NCBI GenBank assembly: GCA_963725645.1
Contig: CAVRZD010000002.1
Location: 1,054,001 to 1,118,000, forward strand
Source of the DNA: JALYZC01 sp963725645
GTDB lineage: Bacteria; Actinomycetota; Thermoleophilia; Solirubrobacterales; Solirubrobacteraceae
Reading direction: 5' to 3'
Length of the DNA stretch: 64,000 nt
This document shows positions 8,071 through 16,227 of the stretch, piece by piece; the first letter of the stretch is position 1, and every line of letters begins with the position of its first letter. Below the pieces are notes generated by a model, which saw nothing but the letters and a program-made list of their open reading frames with translations, was not told the DNA's origin and did not search any database. Made by a program: the position numbers and the translations under genes.

Positions 8071-8984
8071 CCGATCACCGGCAGGCGCCGCTCGGCGGCG
8101 AGCGCGTCGAGGGTCTCCTGCATGACGCGCATGATGTGGTCGTAGACCTCGCCGGGGTCGGGGTCGGGGCCGAACTCCTCGCGCAGGTGGATCGGCGGCA
8201 GAGCCTCGACGATGATCTTCGACGGCAGCGGGATGTGCCCGAGCATGTCGCCGACGTTGAGGCCCCAGGGCAGCGCGACTGAAATCGGCAGCACCTTGAG
8301 GCGGAACATGCGGTCGAGGCCCAGCAGTCGCGACAGGCCCTCGCCGCGGCTGAGGAACAGGGCCGTCTCCTGGCCTCCGATCGACACGACGGGCACGATC
8401 GGGACGTCCTCCTTGAGCGCCAGGCGGATGAACCCCTTGCGCCCGCCGAAGTCGACCCTGTGGCGCTCCCAGGTCGGGCGGTGCACCTCGTAGTCCCCGC
8501 CCGGGTAGACGAGCAGGGCGGCGCCCGAGGACAGCGCCTTGTCGGCGTTCTCCGGCGACGCGGCGACGGTGCCGAACTTGCGCAGGAACCCGAGGCCCGG
8601 CATCGAGAGCACGAGGTTGTGGGCGAGCTGGTAGAAGGCGCGCTCGACGCCGAAGTAGGCCGAGAACGCGAGCTGGAAGACGGTCGTGTCGGGCGTCAGG
8701 TTGCCACCCGAGTGGTTGCCCACGAGCAGCACGCCGCCCTCCTCGGGGATGTTGCCCAGTCCCCGGACCTCGCCGCGGAACCACAGGCTCGCCGCGAGCC
8801 ACAGCCGCGGCAGGTTCTCGCGGATGTAGTCCGGGTCGCGCTCGTCGAGGTCCGCCCGCGGGATCCGCGACTGGACCTGGTCGCGCATGCTCGCGACGAG
8901 CCGGGCGGCGAGGCCGCGCGGCGCCTCGCCGTCGCCGGCGTGGCCGTTGCGCGTCGCCTGCTCGGCGATGCCCGCTTCGGTCAT
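8067..8984 (-). CDS. Lysophospholipid acyltransferase-family protein
   Basis: A 305-aa membrane-associated acyltransferase related to PlsC and DGAT-like enzymes. The catalytic histidine is in LLVGNHSGGNLTPD, and further family motifs are ALLVYPGGDYE (glycerolipid-binding block) and DVPIVPVVSIGGQE. Its spacing from H to D differs from classical HX4D, as in the monoacylglycerol/DGAT-like branch. The acceptor is unknown. It heads a three-gene operon (acyltransferase, SRPBCC, cupin) and follows the hydrolase gene after 25 nt, so all four may be cotranscribed. Confidence 0.82.
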   Translation of the reverse strand: MTEAGIAEQATRNGHAGDGEAPRGLAARLVASMRDQVQSRIPRADLDERDPDYIRENLPRLWLAASLWFRGEVRGLGNIPEEGGVLLVGNHSGGNLTPDTTVFQLAFSAYFGVERAFYQLAHNLVLSMPGLGFLRKFGTVAASPENADKALSSGAALLVYPGGDYEVHRPTWERHRVDFGGRKGFIRLALKEDVPIVPVVSIGGQETALFLSRGEGLSRLLGLDRMFRLKVLPISVALPWGLNVGDMLGHIPLPSKIIVEALPPIHLREEFGPDPDPGEVYDHIMRVMQETLDALAAERRLPVIG

Positions 8985-9009
8985 GACGAGCGGATTCTAG
9001 TCGGGCGCG

Positions 9010-10257
9010 TCAGGCCGCCGCGGCGCGGGCCGGCGCCGCCACCGGGCGGAACGCGTCCGCGCGCGCGAAGAAGCGCTGGAGCAGCCCGTTGGTCTGGGCC
9101 GGACGCTCGACCTGGGGTACGTGGCCGCAGGCGTCGAGCACGATCTGCTCGGCCCCCGGGAGCCACTCGCTGACGTGGCGGGAGAAGGCGGAGGGAATCA
9201 GCTTGTCGTGCGATCCCCACACGAACAGGGCGGGAGGCTGAAGCCCGGCCAGCCGCGGGTAGAAACCCTCGCGGCCGAAGGGTCGCTCGAGGTAGACGTT
9301 ACGCGCCGCGGAGAGGAACGCCAGCCGCGCGCCGGCCGAGCCGTAGATGCGCTGGAACTCCTCCACCACGACGTCCGCGACACTAGGGTCGACCTGGTCG
9401 CGATCGGCGAACAGGCCCCAGAACTGGTTGGCGACCGTGCCGCGGGCGAAGCGGTGGGGCAGGACCCCCAGTTCGGGGCGAAGCAGCCGCACGATCGGGT
9501 GGTAGCCGCGCCGGAGGAAGGCGACGGCCGGACACAGCAGGCCGATCGCGCCGATGCGCTCGGGGCGGCGCAGGCCGACCTCGATCGCAACGCGGCCGCC
9601 GAGAGAATTCCCCACGAGGTGGGCGCGCTCGATCTCCAGGGCGTCCATCACGCCCAGGACCGCGTCGGCGAAGTAGCCGGCGTCGTAGGCGGCGAACGTC
9701 GGCTTGGACGACGAGCCGAACCCCGGCAGGTCGACGGCGTGGACGCGGTGGGCGCGGCTGAGCGCGGCGGCGGTCTCGAAGAACGACGCCTTCGTGGCGC
9801 CGAGGCCGTGGAGCAGCAGGATGTCGGGGCCCTCGCCCATCGTCAGGGTGGAGATCCGCGTGCGCCCCACGTGCACGTCGTGCACCCGCTGGAGCGGCGC
9901 GCGCCCGTTCGGCAGGTGGAACAAGCCCTCGAATCCGACCGCGAGGTCGAGGTTCCCGCGGACGTACAGACTGCGCGCCGAGAAGGCCTCGGTACCGGAG
10001 AGGTCGCCCTGTCGCAGGCGCAGCCAGGTGAACGAATCGGTCCCGATCGTGACGTCCGGCCGCCGGCTGGTGGCCCCCCGGCGTACGCGGACCCCGTGGG
10101 CCGTTGCGCGCACCTCCCAGGTGTGCCCGAGGTCGCCGAGGAGTACGTGATAGGTCGCGTCGAAGCCTGGCGGGGCGCCGAGATAGCGATCCGGAAGCGA
10201 CTCGAACGCCGCGTTCACGATCGCAAGCCGTCGCGCTTGTGGGAGCCCTCCAGGCAC
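9010..10257 (-). CDS. Alpha/beta-fold hydrolase with N-terminal SCP2-like domain
   Basis: A 415-aa protein in two parts. Residues ~10-125 form an SCP2/sterol-carrier-like domain (YHVLLGDLGHTWEVRATAHG...PDVTIGTDSFTWLRLRQGDLSG). Residues ~140-400 form an alpha/beta hydrolase with oxyanion region LLLHGLGATKASF, nucleophile elbow GNSLGGR, acid in VWGSHDKLIP and histidine in CGHVPQVE. An esterase acting on a lipid bound by the first domain is plausible. GTG 10257 is preferred over the longer ATG 10386 because a TAGGCT -10 box lies 8 nt upstream of it. Confidence 0.86.
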   Translation of the reverse strand: MPGGLPQARRLAIVNAAFESLPDRYLGAPPGFDATYHVLLGDLGHTWEVRATAHGVRVRRGATSRRPDVTIGTDSFTWLRLRQGDLSGTEAFSARSLYVRGNLDLAVGFEGLFHLPNGRAPLQRVHDVHVGRTRISTLTMGEGPDILLLHGLGATKASFFETAAALSRAHRVHAVDLPGFGSSSKPTFAAYDAGYFADAVLGVMDALEIERAHLVGNSLGGRVAIEVGLRRPERIGAIGLLCPAVAFLRRGYHPIVRLLRPELGVLPHRFARGTVANQFWGLFADRDQVDPSVADVVVEEFQRIYGSAGARLAFLSAARNVYLERPFGREGFYPRLAGLQPPALFVWGSHDKLIPSAFSRHVSEWLPGAEQIVLDACGHVPQVERPAQTNGLLQRFFARADAFRPVAAPARAAAA

Positions 10258-10265
10258 CGGCGACC

Positions 10266-10271
10266 AGCCTA
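10266..10271 (-). promoter_or_regulatory. -10 box (TAGGCT) for the hydrolase operon
   Basis: On the minus strand TAGGCT ends 8 nt before GTG 10257, the leaderless spacing. It shares the 131-bp divergent region with the cysS promoter. Confidence 0.45.
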
Positions 10272-10374
10272 CACCGCGGTTCGGGCAGGTGGCGGCGATT
10301 TGGCGTGCTCGCGACGCCTTTGCGCCGAATTCCCCGCTCCAAGCGGGAAAACGTGAGGTCCCACGCCAAATCAC

Positions 10375-10380
10375 TAGGGT
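10375..10380 (+). promoter_or_regulatory. -10 box (TAGGGT) for cysS
   Basis: TAGGGT ends 8 nt before the cysS ATG at 10389. No Shine-Dalgarno sequence is present, so the message is probably leaderless. Confidence 0.5.
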
Positions 10381-10388
10381 CCGCACGG

Positions 10389-11747
10389 ATGCGGAAGGTC
10401 ACTCTCCACGACACGCGCAGCGGCGAGCGCCGGTCGCTGGAGCCGCGCGAGCCAGGCCGCGTCGGCATCTACGCCTGCGGCCCGACGGTGTACGGCCGGA
10501 TCCACGTCGGCAACGCGCGGCCGTTCGTCGTCTTCGCGCTGCTCAAGCGGTTCCTCGAGCACGAGGGCTACGAGGTCACGCTGGTGGAGAACGTCACCGA
10601 CGTCAACGACAAGATCTACGACGCTGCCGCGGCGGCCGCAATCCCGAGCGCCGAGCTGGCGCGGGACATGACCGCCCACTACCTGGCCGACACGGACCGC
10701 CTCGGCCTCGGCCGGCCCGACCACGAGCCGCTCGCGTCCGAGACGATCGCCGCGATCGTTGAGCTGATCGGCTCCCTGATCGAGGGCGGCCACGCCTACG
10801 CCGTGGACGGCGACGTGTACTTCCGCGTGCGCTCCTACCCGCCCTACGGCGAGCTCTCCCACCGGGACGTCGAGCAGATGGACCAGGGCGAGGGCGTCGA
10901 GGGCGCCGAGCGCAAGGAGGATCCCCTGGACTTCGCGCTCTGGAAAGCCCAGAAGGAGGGCGAGGACACGGCCTGGGACGCCCCCTGGGGGCGCGGGCGG
11001 CCGGGATGGCACATCGAGTGCTCGGCGATGGCCGAGTCGCTCCTCGGGCTCGAGTTCGAGATCCACGGCGGTGGCTCGGACCTCGTCTTCCCCCACCACG
11101 AGAACGAGGCGGCGCAGACGCGCGCGGCCCGCGACCGCGACCTCGCCCGGCTGTGGGTCCACAACGGCATGGTGCGCTTCGGCGAGGACAAGATGGCGAA
11201 GTCCGTGGGGAACGTCCGCCCGCTGGAACAGGAGCTCGACCGCTGGGGCCGCGACGCGCTGATCATGTACTTCTGCGGCGGCCACTACCGGCAGCCGGTG
11301 GCCTATTCGGACTCCGAGCTCGAGCAGGCGCAGGCGAGCGTCCAGCGCATCCGCGAGGCCGCGCGGCGCCTGCACGAGGGCCCGAGCCCGGACGACATGG
11401 CGCCGCTGCGCGACCAGTTCTTCGACTCGCTCGCCGAGGACTTCAACACCGCCGCGGCCCTCGACGCCCTGTTCCGTTGGGTGCGCGAGGCCAACCGGCG
11501 CGAGGACGTCGGCGATGCGCACCTGCGCGAGATGCTCGGCGTGCTCGGGCTCGAGAACCTGCTCGACGCCGAGCATGCCGCCGCGCCGGACCCGGAGGCG
11601 CTCGACCTCGCGCGCCGGCGCGAGGAGGCCCGTGGGCAACGCGAGTTCGCCGAGGCCGACCGCCTGCGCGACGAGCTGCGCGCGCGCGGATGGGAGGTGC
11701 GCGACTCGCCCGAGGGCCCGGAGCTGATCCGCCTGGACCGCGCGTGA
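10389..11747 (+). CDS. cysS: Cysteine--tRNA ligase
   Basis: Class I aminoacyl-tRNA synthetase charging tRNA-Cys, 452 aa. Zinc and nucleotide sites are clear: GIYACGPTVYGRIHVGNARP (HIGH-type motif as HVGN), WHIECSAMAESLLG, the zinc-ligand region FPHHENEAAQT, and the KMSKS equivalent KMAKSVGN. The C-terminal DALR-like segment carries RREEARGQREFAEADRLRDELRARGWEVRDSPEG. ATG 10389 follows a TAGGGT box. The stop overlaps the GTG of rlmB by 4 nt, the common cysS-rlmB pairing. Confidence 0.96.
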   Translation: MRKVTLHDTRSGERRSLEPREPGRVGIYACGPTVYGRIHVGNARPFVVFALLKRFLEHEGYEVTLVENVTDVNDKIYDAAAAAAIPSAELARDMTAHYLADTDRLGLGRPDHEPLASETIAAIVELIGSLIEGGHAYAVDGDVYFRVRSYPPYGELSHRDVEQMDQGEGVEGAERKEDPLDFALWKAQKEGEDTAWDAPWGRGRPGWHIECSAMAESLLGLEFEIHGGGSDLVFPHHENEAAQTRAARDRDLARLWVHNGMVRFGEDKMAKSVGNVRPLEQELDRWGRDALIMYFCGGHYRQPVAYSDSELEQAQASVQRIREAARRLHEGPSPDDMAPLRDQFFDSLAEDFNTAAALDALFRWVREANRREDVGDAHLREMLGVLGLENLLDAEHAAAPDPEALDLARRREEARGQREFAEADRLRDELRARGWEVRDSPEGPELIRLDRA

Positions 11748-12442
11748 TCGTCTACGGCCGCAACGCGGTGCGCGAGGCTGTGCGCGGGCCGCGCGCGGTG
11801 ACGAGGACGTGGGCGACCGAGCGCGCGGCGGACCAGCCGTGGCTGGCCGAGGCCGGTGTGCCGGTGTCGATCGAGGACGGGGAGGCGCTGGCACGGCGCT
11901 GTGGCTCCTACGAGCACCAGGGACTGTGCGCCGAGGCGGCGCCCTACGAGTACGCCGACGCGGATGCGCTGCTGGCCCGCGACGCGCCGCTGATCGTGGC
12001 GCTCGACGAGATCCAGGACCCCCAGAACGTCGGCGCGATCTGCCGCACCGCCGAGTGCGCGGGCGCCACCGGGGTCGTCATGACGCTCCGGCGCGCCGCC
12101 GAGGTGACCGCCGCGGTCTGCAAGGCGTCCGCGGGCGCGGTCGAGCACCTCCCGGTGGCGCAGGTGCGCAACCTGGCCGACTTCCTCGCGGACGCCAAGC
12201 GCGCCGACTGCTGGGTCTACGGCGCCCAGGCCGGCGCCGACACGGCGTATGACCAGCCCGACTACACCGGGGGCGTCGTGTGCGTGCTGGGCGCCGAGGG
12301 GCGGGGGCTGCGCCCGCGCGTGGCCGGCGCCTGCGACGCGCTCGTGAGCCTGCCGCTGCGGGGCCGGATCGAGTCCCTCAACGTCGGCGCCGCGGCCGCC
12401 GTCCTGCTGTACGAGATCTTGCAGCGGCGCTCGGCCGCTTGA
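11744..12442 (+). CDS. rlmB: 23S rRNA (guanosine-2'-O)-methyltransferase RlmB-type (SpoU/TrmH family)
   Basis: A 232-aa SPOUT methyltransferase with an N-terminal L30e-like substrate-binding domain (VYGRNAVREAV...YEHQGLCAEA) and a knotted catalytic domain. Motifs 1-3 are ALDEIQDPQNVGAICRTAECAGATGVV, VCVLGAEGRGLRP and LPLRGRIESLNVGAAAAVLLYE. The G2251-type 2'-O-methylation is inferred from family membership. The GTG start overlaps cysS (GTGA). Confidence 0.92.
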   Translation: MIVYGRNAVREAVRGPRAVTRTWATERAADQPWLAEAGVPVSIEDGEALARRCGSYEHQGLCAEAAPYEYADADALLARDAPLIVALDEIQDPQNVGAICRTAECAGATGVVMTLRRAAEVTAAVCKASAGAVEHLPVAQVRNLADFLADAKRADCWVYGAQAGADTAYDQPDYTGGVVCVLGAEGRGLRPRVAGACDALVSLPLRGRIESLNVGAAAAVLLYEILQRRSAA

Positions 12443-12467
12443 CAGGAATCCATAACTGTGGGAGAGT
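12439..12467 (+). promoter_or_regulatory. Promoter of the sigH-type gene (TTGACA-17-GAGAGT)
   Basis: A consensus -35 TTGACA (12439-12444) is followed after 17 bp by GAGAGT (12462-12467), a partial -10. The -35 overlaps the end of rlmB. The transcript would have a ~120-nt leader, unlike the many leaderless genes here. Confidence 0.45.
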
Positions 12468-12592
12468 CGCGCCAACATTGAGCCTGGACTTGAGGTTGAG
12501 CTGTGCTCAGGTTCAGGGAGGTGCGGCGCCGGGGGAGGCGTGCGCCATGGAGCTTCTCGAGCGCGAGGTTGCGTTCGGGGAAGGAGCTGACC

Positions 12593-13240
12593 GTGGCCCG
12601 ATTCTCGCCCCAGTCTCAAGCTCAGGCGAAGCTTGATGACAGCTATCTCGTCGCGCTGGCCAAGCAGGGCAGCCCGACCGCCTATGACGGCATCGTCCGT
12701 CGCTATTACGGATTCGTCCGCCTGAAGGCGTCGTCGTACTTCCTGGCGGGCGGCGATCACGACGATCTCGTGCAGGAGGGTCTCGTCGGCCTGTACAAGG
12801 CCGTGCGCGACTTCCGGTCCGACCGCGAGTCGAGCTTCCGCAACTTCGCGGAGCTGTGCATCCACCGCCAGATCATCACGGCGGTCAAGACGGCGTCGCG
12901 CAACAAGCACACGCCGCTGAATCGGTCGGTGTCGTTCGCCACCACGCCCGCCGGAGCGGGCGACGGCGAGCCGACGCTCGACGAGATGCTCCCGGGTCCG
13001 ACCGCGCACGACCCGGTCAACCAGGTCATCAGCTCGGAGGAGCTCCAGGCCCTCGTGGCGTGCCTGTCGACCGTGCTCTCGGAGCTCGAGTCGCGCGTGC
13101 TGGCGCTCTACCTCGACGGCTACTCCTACGAGCAGGTCGGCGCCAAGCTCGGCTGCGAGGCGAAGACCGTGGACAACGCGCTCCAGCGGGTCAAGCGCAA
13201 GGTCGGCGCGCATCTCGAGTCGCGCAACGTCCTGCTGTAG
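12593..13240 (+). CDS. sigH: RNA polymerase sigma factor, SigH/SigF-like sporulation type
   Basis: A sigma-70-family factor of 215 aa like the 'sporulation sigma factor SigH' of related actinobacteria. Region 2 contains YYGFVRLKASSYFLAGGDHDDLVQEGLVGLYKAVRDF and FRNFAELCIHRQIITAVK. Region 4 contains LSELESRVLALYLDGYSYEQVGAKLGCEAKTVDNALQRVKRKV. GTG 12593 is chosen because AAGGAG lies 6 nt upstream. The longer frame from 12503 adds an Arg-rich, unsupported extension. It has its own promoter. Its regulon cannot be read from the window. Confidence 0.9.
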   Translation: MARFSPQSQAQAKLDDSYLVALAKQGSPTAYDGIVRRYYGFVRLKASSYFLAGGDHDDLVQEGLVGLYKAVRDFRSDRESSFRNFAELCIHRQIITAVKTASRNKHTPLNRSVSFATTPAGAGDGEPTLDEMLPGPTAHDPVNQVISSEELQALVACLSTVLSELESRVLALYLDGYSYEQVGAKLGCEAKTVDNALQRVKRKVGAHLESRNVLL

Positions 13241-13334
13241 TACGCCGTTCGGGTCCGGCAGCCGAAAGAAACGCGCCACGACCTGCTCCGGTTACTAGAG
13301 TCGACCCCCCGCTCCCAACGAGAGGAACGAAGCT

Positions 13335-13733
13335 ATGGCCGATCAGGATGTGGACACCATCCGCGGCGCCTATGAGGCGTTCGACCGCGGTGACGTCCCG
13401 GCCGTCATACGGATCCTGGACGCCGGAGTCGAGTGGCATGAGCCCGGCGGCGGCAATTCGCCCTCCGGCACCTTCAACGGGCCGGGCGCCGTCGCCAGCG
13501 AGGTTTTCGGGGCGATCCCGGCGAACTTCGACGAGTACTCCGCCGAGCCCAGCGAATTCAGTGACGAAGGTGATCGCATCGTCGTCAGAGGCCGCTTCAA
13601 GGGCAAGAACAAGGGCGGTGCTGTGCTCGACACCGGCTTCGAGCACGTCTTCGACATGAGTGACGGGAAGGTCGTCCGCTTCGAGAACAAGCTTGACGAC
13701 CCCGACGCGTGGGCCGCGGCCTGGGGCGCTTGA
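13335..13733 (+). CDS. NTF2-like/SnoaL-like protein
   Basis: A 132-aa cone-shaped NTF2-fold protein (IRGAYEAFDRGDVPAVIRILDAGVEWHEPGGG at the start, HVFDMSDGKVVRFENKLDD at the end). Such folds act as ketosteroid isomerase-like enzymes or simple ligand-binding proteins; no active site is certain here. GAGAGGAACGA precedes ATG 13335. TAGAGT at 13296-13301 is a candidate -10, giving a normal ~30-nt leader. Confidence 0.83.
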   Translation: MADQDVDTIRGAYEAFDRGDVPAVIRILDAGVEWHEPGGGNSPSGTFNGPGAVASEVFGAIPANFDEYSAEPSEFSDEGDRIVVRGRFKGKNKGGAVLDTGFEHVFDMSDGKVVRFENKLDDPDAWAAAWGA

Positions 13734-13823
13734 CGCCGCGCTTCGACTGAAGCCGTGTCCTTGCCGGGCGGGGTTGTCGCCTGGCTGAGCACGACCGTAC
13801 CCACGGCCGGATGCACCCCGCCA

Positions 13824-13829
13824 TACAAT
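13824..13829 (+). promoter_or_regulatory. -10 box (TACAAT) for the following membrane-anchored protein
   Basis: TACAAT ends 10 nt before ATG 13840, with no ribosome site between, so the mRNA is probably leaderless. Confidence 0.45.
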
Positions 13830-13839
13830 CGGGCCGGCG

Positions 13840-14229
13840 ATGCCGACCTGGGCCATCATCGTGCTCGCCGTCTTCGGGGCATTCCTGGTGCTCGCGCTCT
13901 TCGGGGCGCTGGCGGCGTCGCTGCGCAACCGCCGTCGCCAGGAGCGGTTCGGCTCGCGCCTCGACGAGGTCGACCGGGCGCTGGCCGATGCCCGTGCCAC
14001 CGACCGGGGCTGGGAGCGCGGCGTGCTCGAGGCTGCTGCGCGGCGGGCGTTCGAGGCCGAGCGCCCGGGGCTGGAGATCCACGAGCTGACCCTCGTGCAG
14101 GTCATCGACCGGCCCGGGACCGAGGAGGACAAGGCCGTCTTTCGCGTCGTCGCGGCCGACGTCCGCGTGCGGCTCACGCTCGGCCGCGTCGACGGCGAGT
14201 GGGTCGGCGAGGGCGCCGAGGCAGGCTGA
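13840..14229 (+). CDS. Membrane-anchored protein of unknown function
   Basis: A 129-aa protein I do not recognise. Residues 4-28 form one strong transmembrane helix (AIIVLAVFGAFLVLALFG). A charged helix follows (RRQERFGSRLDEVDRALADARATDRGWE), then a small C-terminal domain with alternating strands (ELTLVQVIDRPGTEEDKAVFRVVAADVRVRLTLGRVDGEWVG). The topology suggests a cytoplasmic domain tethered to the membrane. Its last 56 bp overlap the convergent minus-strand gene. Confidence 0.7.
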   Translation: MPTWAIIVLAVFGAFLVLALFGALAASLRNRRRQERFGSRLDEVDRALADARATDRGWERGVLEAAARRAFEAERPGLEIHELTLVQVIDRPGTEEDKAVFRVVAADVRVRLTLGRVDGEWVGEGAEAG

Positions 14230-14812
14230 ACGCCGCCACGGGCCGGCCCGAGGGCCGCAGGCCCCTCGCCGTCCACATGTCGACGCCGCGCGGCGCACGC
14301 AGCGGGCCCGCGGCCATCGCCGCGACGCCCAGGCCCAGCACGCGGCGCCACCCGTCCTCGCGGGCCGCGGCCGCGGCCGTCACGCCCGTCTCGAGCGCAC
14401 TCCAGGCGCGCGCGTGGCGGGCCGGCTCCCAGTAGGAGATCGGCGACGGCCAGCCGCGCCCCCGCAGCGGCCACAGCAGCGGCCAGGCGTCGGAGGCGTG
14501 CGTGGCGGCGTCGAGCGCGAGGTGCCCCGCCCAGCCGGCGGCCAGCGCCCGGGCGCGCGGCGACCCACGGCCGGCGAGCGCGATCGCCAGGGGGCTCAGC
14601 GCGCTGTGGGCCGCGAGGTGAAGGGGACGCCAGCGGCGGTCGTGCCAGGTGGCGTCGAGGAGCTCGGCGCGCGGCGTGCCGCGCGCCGCCAGCGCCACGC
14701 CGATCGCGGCGCCGAGAAGGTCAGGTGCCACCGACCCCAGGATGGCCCAGGCCGTGCGCGGGCGATCGCGCGCCACCCGCCAGGTCCAGTAGGCGTGCCC
14801 GGCCGTCTGCAC
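14174..14812 (-). CDS. Membrane-bound metal-dependent hydrolase-like protein (DUF4184/YdjM-like)
   Basis: A 212-aa protein with several hydrophobic stretches and conserved His/Asp pairs: AGHAYWTWR, ILGSVAPDLLGA, LLDATWHDRRWRPLHLAAHSALSPLAI, WAGHLALDAATHASDAWPLLWPL. This resembles predicted membrane-bound metal-dependent hydrolases. GTG 14812 fits the conserved start, and a CAGAAT box lies 8 nt upstream. The C-terminus overlaps the end of the plus-strand gene by 56 bp and is Arg-rich, so the last ~20 residues are less certain. Confidence 0.7.
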   Translation of the reverse strand: MQTAGHAYWTWRVARDRPRTAWAILGSVAPDLLGAAIGVALAARGTPRAELLDATWHDRRWRPLHLAAHSALSPLAIALAGRGSPRARALAAGWAGHLALDAATHASDAWPLLWPLRGRGWPSPISYWEPARHARAWSALETGVTAAAAAREDGWRRVLGLGVAAMAAGPLRAPRGVDMWTARGLRPSGRPVAAFSLPRRPRRPTRRRRGRA

Positions 14813-14820
14813 GAACGAGG

Positions 14821-14826
14821 ATTCTG
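14821..14826 (-). promoter_or_regulatory. -10-like box (CAGAAT) upstream of GTG 14812
   Basis: CAGAAT on the minus strand ends 8 nt before GTG 14812, the same geometry as the other leaderless promoters. Confidence 0.35.
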
Positions 14827-14851
14827 GCGGGCCGGAGCGAATTGGACCCGC

Positions 14852-15031
14852 ATGCACGAGATGCTCTACCTGGCCATCGGGTGGGCGCTGGGCCTCGTGA
14901 TGTGCGTCGCGCTGGCGCGCACGATCATCGTGCGCTACCGGTTGCCGTGGCAGGCGACGCTCATGTACTTCGGGCTCGCTGCGTATCCGGACGAGGTCCT
15001 GCTGCCCCCGCGGCGCCGGTCCTCGCGCTGA
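14852..15031 (+). CDS. Small membrane protein
   Basis: A 59-aa protein, divergent from the hydrolase-like gene (39 bp between starts). Residues 4-25 form a transmembrane helix (MLYLAIGWALGLVMCVALA) followed by a basic turn (RTIIVRYRLPW), a short hydrophobic segment and a proline/arginine tail (LLPPRRRSSR). It is placed just before a strong terminator hairpin, which supports its being a real transcription unit. I do not recognise a family. Confidence 0.5.
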   Translation: MHEMLYLAIGWALGLVMCVALARTIIVRYRLPWQATLMYFGLAAYPDEVLLPPRRRSSR

Positions 15032-15049
15032 TCGACCCACCAACGAAGA

Positions 15050-15075
15050 GAGGCCACCGCCAGGGCGGTGGCCTC
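15050..15075. terminator. Bidirectional terminator hairpin
   Basis: Arms GAGGCCACCGCC (15050-15061) and GGCGGTGGCCTC (15064-15075) form a 12-bp perfect stem between the plus-strand small membrane protein gene and the convergent DUF4234 gene. No strong U tract follows on either strand. Confidence 0.7.
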
Positions 15076-15106
15076 GTCGTCGAACCCGCGTCTACGCCGG
15101 GCGGCG

Positions 15107-15622
15107 TCAGCTGCCCTGCGGGGGCGTCGGAGGTGGCGGGGGCGGCGGCGGAGCTGCCTGCGGCTGTGCCGCCTGCGGCGCCGTTCCGGCTCCCACCTGG
15201 GGCGCGGCCGGGGCGATGCCCGCCTGCGCCTGGAGGACCTTGTTGAGGTTGGACTGGAAGATGTAGTGGCCGACGGGCCCGAGGAAGATCCACAGGAGGA
15301 AGAGCAGCCCGGCCTCCATGCCCTGCAGCCCCACCTGCTGCTCGGCCTTGTTGAGCCGGTCGCACGTCTTGTACTCGGAGACGAGCGGCGGGATGAAGAG
15401 CAGGATCCATCCGAACAGGACCGCCATCAGCGAGGTGGCCGGGCTCGTCCCGAGCTCGTCCGTGCCCCGCGCACGGCCCATCTCGGCCATCTCCTTGTTC
15501 ACCTTGTAGTACCAGATGAAGAAGTAGACGCCGAGCGTGATGATGGTCAGGCCGACGACGCCGAGCGGGTTGCGGATCTTGCCGACAGCGCTGCTGCCGC
15601 TGATCTGGATTTCCTCAGCCAT
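15107..15622 (-). CDS. DUF4234-domain membrane protein (second of a tandem pair)
   Basis: A 171-aa protein with the DUF4234 signature IRNPLGVVGLTIITLGVYFFIWYYKVNKEMAEMGR, two to three transmembrane helices and a Gln/Ala/Pro tail ending in a run of nine prolines and PPQGS. It starts right after the stop of its paralogue at 15623 and shares the opening MAEE-QISG--VGKIRNPLGVVGL with it. Its function is unknown. Family members are often found with stress-related envelope genes. Confidence 0.87.
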   Translation of the reverse strand: MAEEIQISGSSAVGKIRNPLGVVGLTIITLGVYFFIWYYKVNKEMAEMGRARGTDELGTSPATSLMAVLFGWILLFIPPLVSEYKTCDRLNKAEQQVGLQGMEAGLLFLLWIFLGPVGHYIFQSNLNKVLQAQAGIAPAAPQVGAGTAPQAAQPQAAPPPPPPPPTPPQGS

Positions 15623-16129
15623 CTAGCTGCCCTGTGGCGTCTCCGGCGGGGGCGGCGGGGCGGTCTGCGGCTGCGCCGGCTGCTCGGCCGGAGGGGCGAC
15701 CTGCGGTGCGGCCGTGGGGGCCCCGCCCGACTGCGCCTGGAGGACCGTGTTCTGGTCCGACTGGTAGATGTACCAAGCGATCGGGGCGATGAAGATCCAG
15801 ATCAGGAGCAGGAGCCCGGGCTCCATGCTCTCCTGCGCGCCGACGAGGCGCTGGGCCGCCCGCTGCCGCTGCGCGGCGTGATAGATCGACACGAAGGGCG
15901 GGACGATGATGAGGGCTCCGAGGGTGACCGCGAGCACCGAGGTCCCGGGGCTCGTGCCCAGCTCCTCCGTGTTGCGGGCCCGGCCCATCTCGGCCAGCTC
16001 CTTCTGCGTGAAGTAGTACCAAAAGATCGCGTAGATCCCGAGTGTGATCAGCGAGAGGCCGACCACGCCGAGCGGGTTGCGGATCTTGCCGACCTCGTTG
16101 GTCCCGCTGATCTGAACTTCTTCTGCCAT
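15623..16129 (-). CDS. DUF4234-domain membrane protein (first of a tandem pair)
   Basis: A 168-aa paralogue of the next gene downstream, produced by tandem duplication. It has the same IRNPLGVVGLSLITLGIYAIFWYY signature, three hydrophobic segments and a Pro-rich tail (PPPPPETPQGS). The two genes touch end to end and must be cotranscribed. The spacing region differs between copies (KTCDRLNKAEQQ versus HAAQRQRAAQRL), so the duplication is old. Confidence 0.87.
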   Translation of the reverse strand: MAEEVQISGTNEVGKIRNPLGVVGLSLITLGIYAIFWYYFTQKELAEMGRARNTEELGTSPGTSVLAVTLGALIIVPPFVSIYHAAQRQRAAQRLVGAQESMEPGLLLLIWIFIAPIAWYIYQSDQNTVLQAQSGGAPTAAPQVAPPAEQPAQPQTAPPPPPETPQGS

Positions 16130-16227
16130 GCGTTTCCTTCCCTCTGGGTTCCGCGTACTGGCTCGCGTGCCGCGACCCTAACGGACTGCGATCGCGGCGG
16201 GGGAAAGATGCAGGCTGCGTCGGACGG

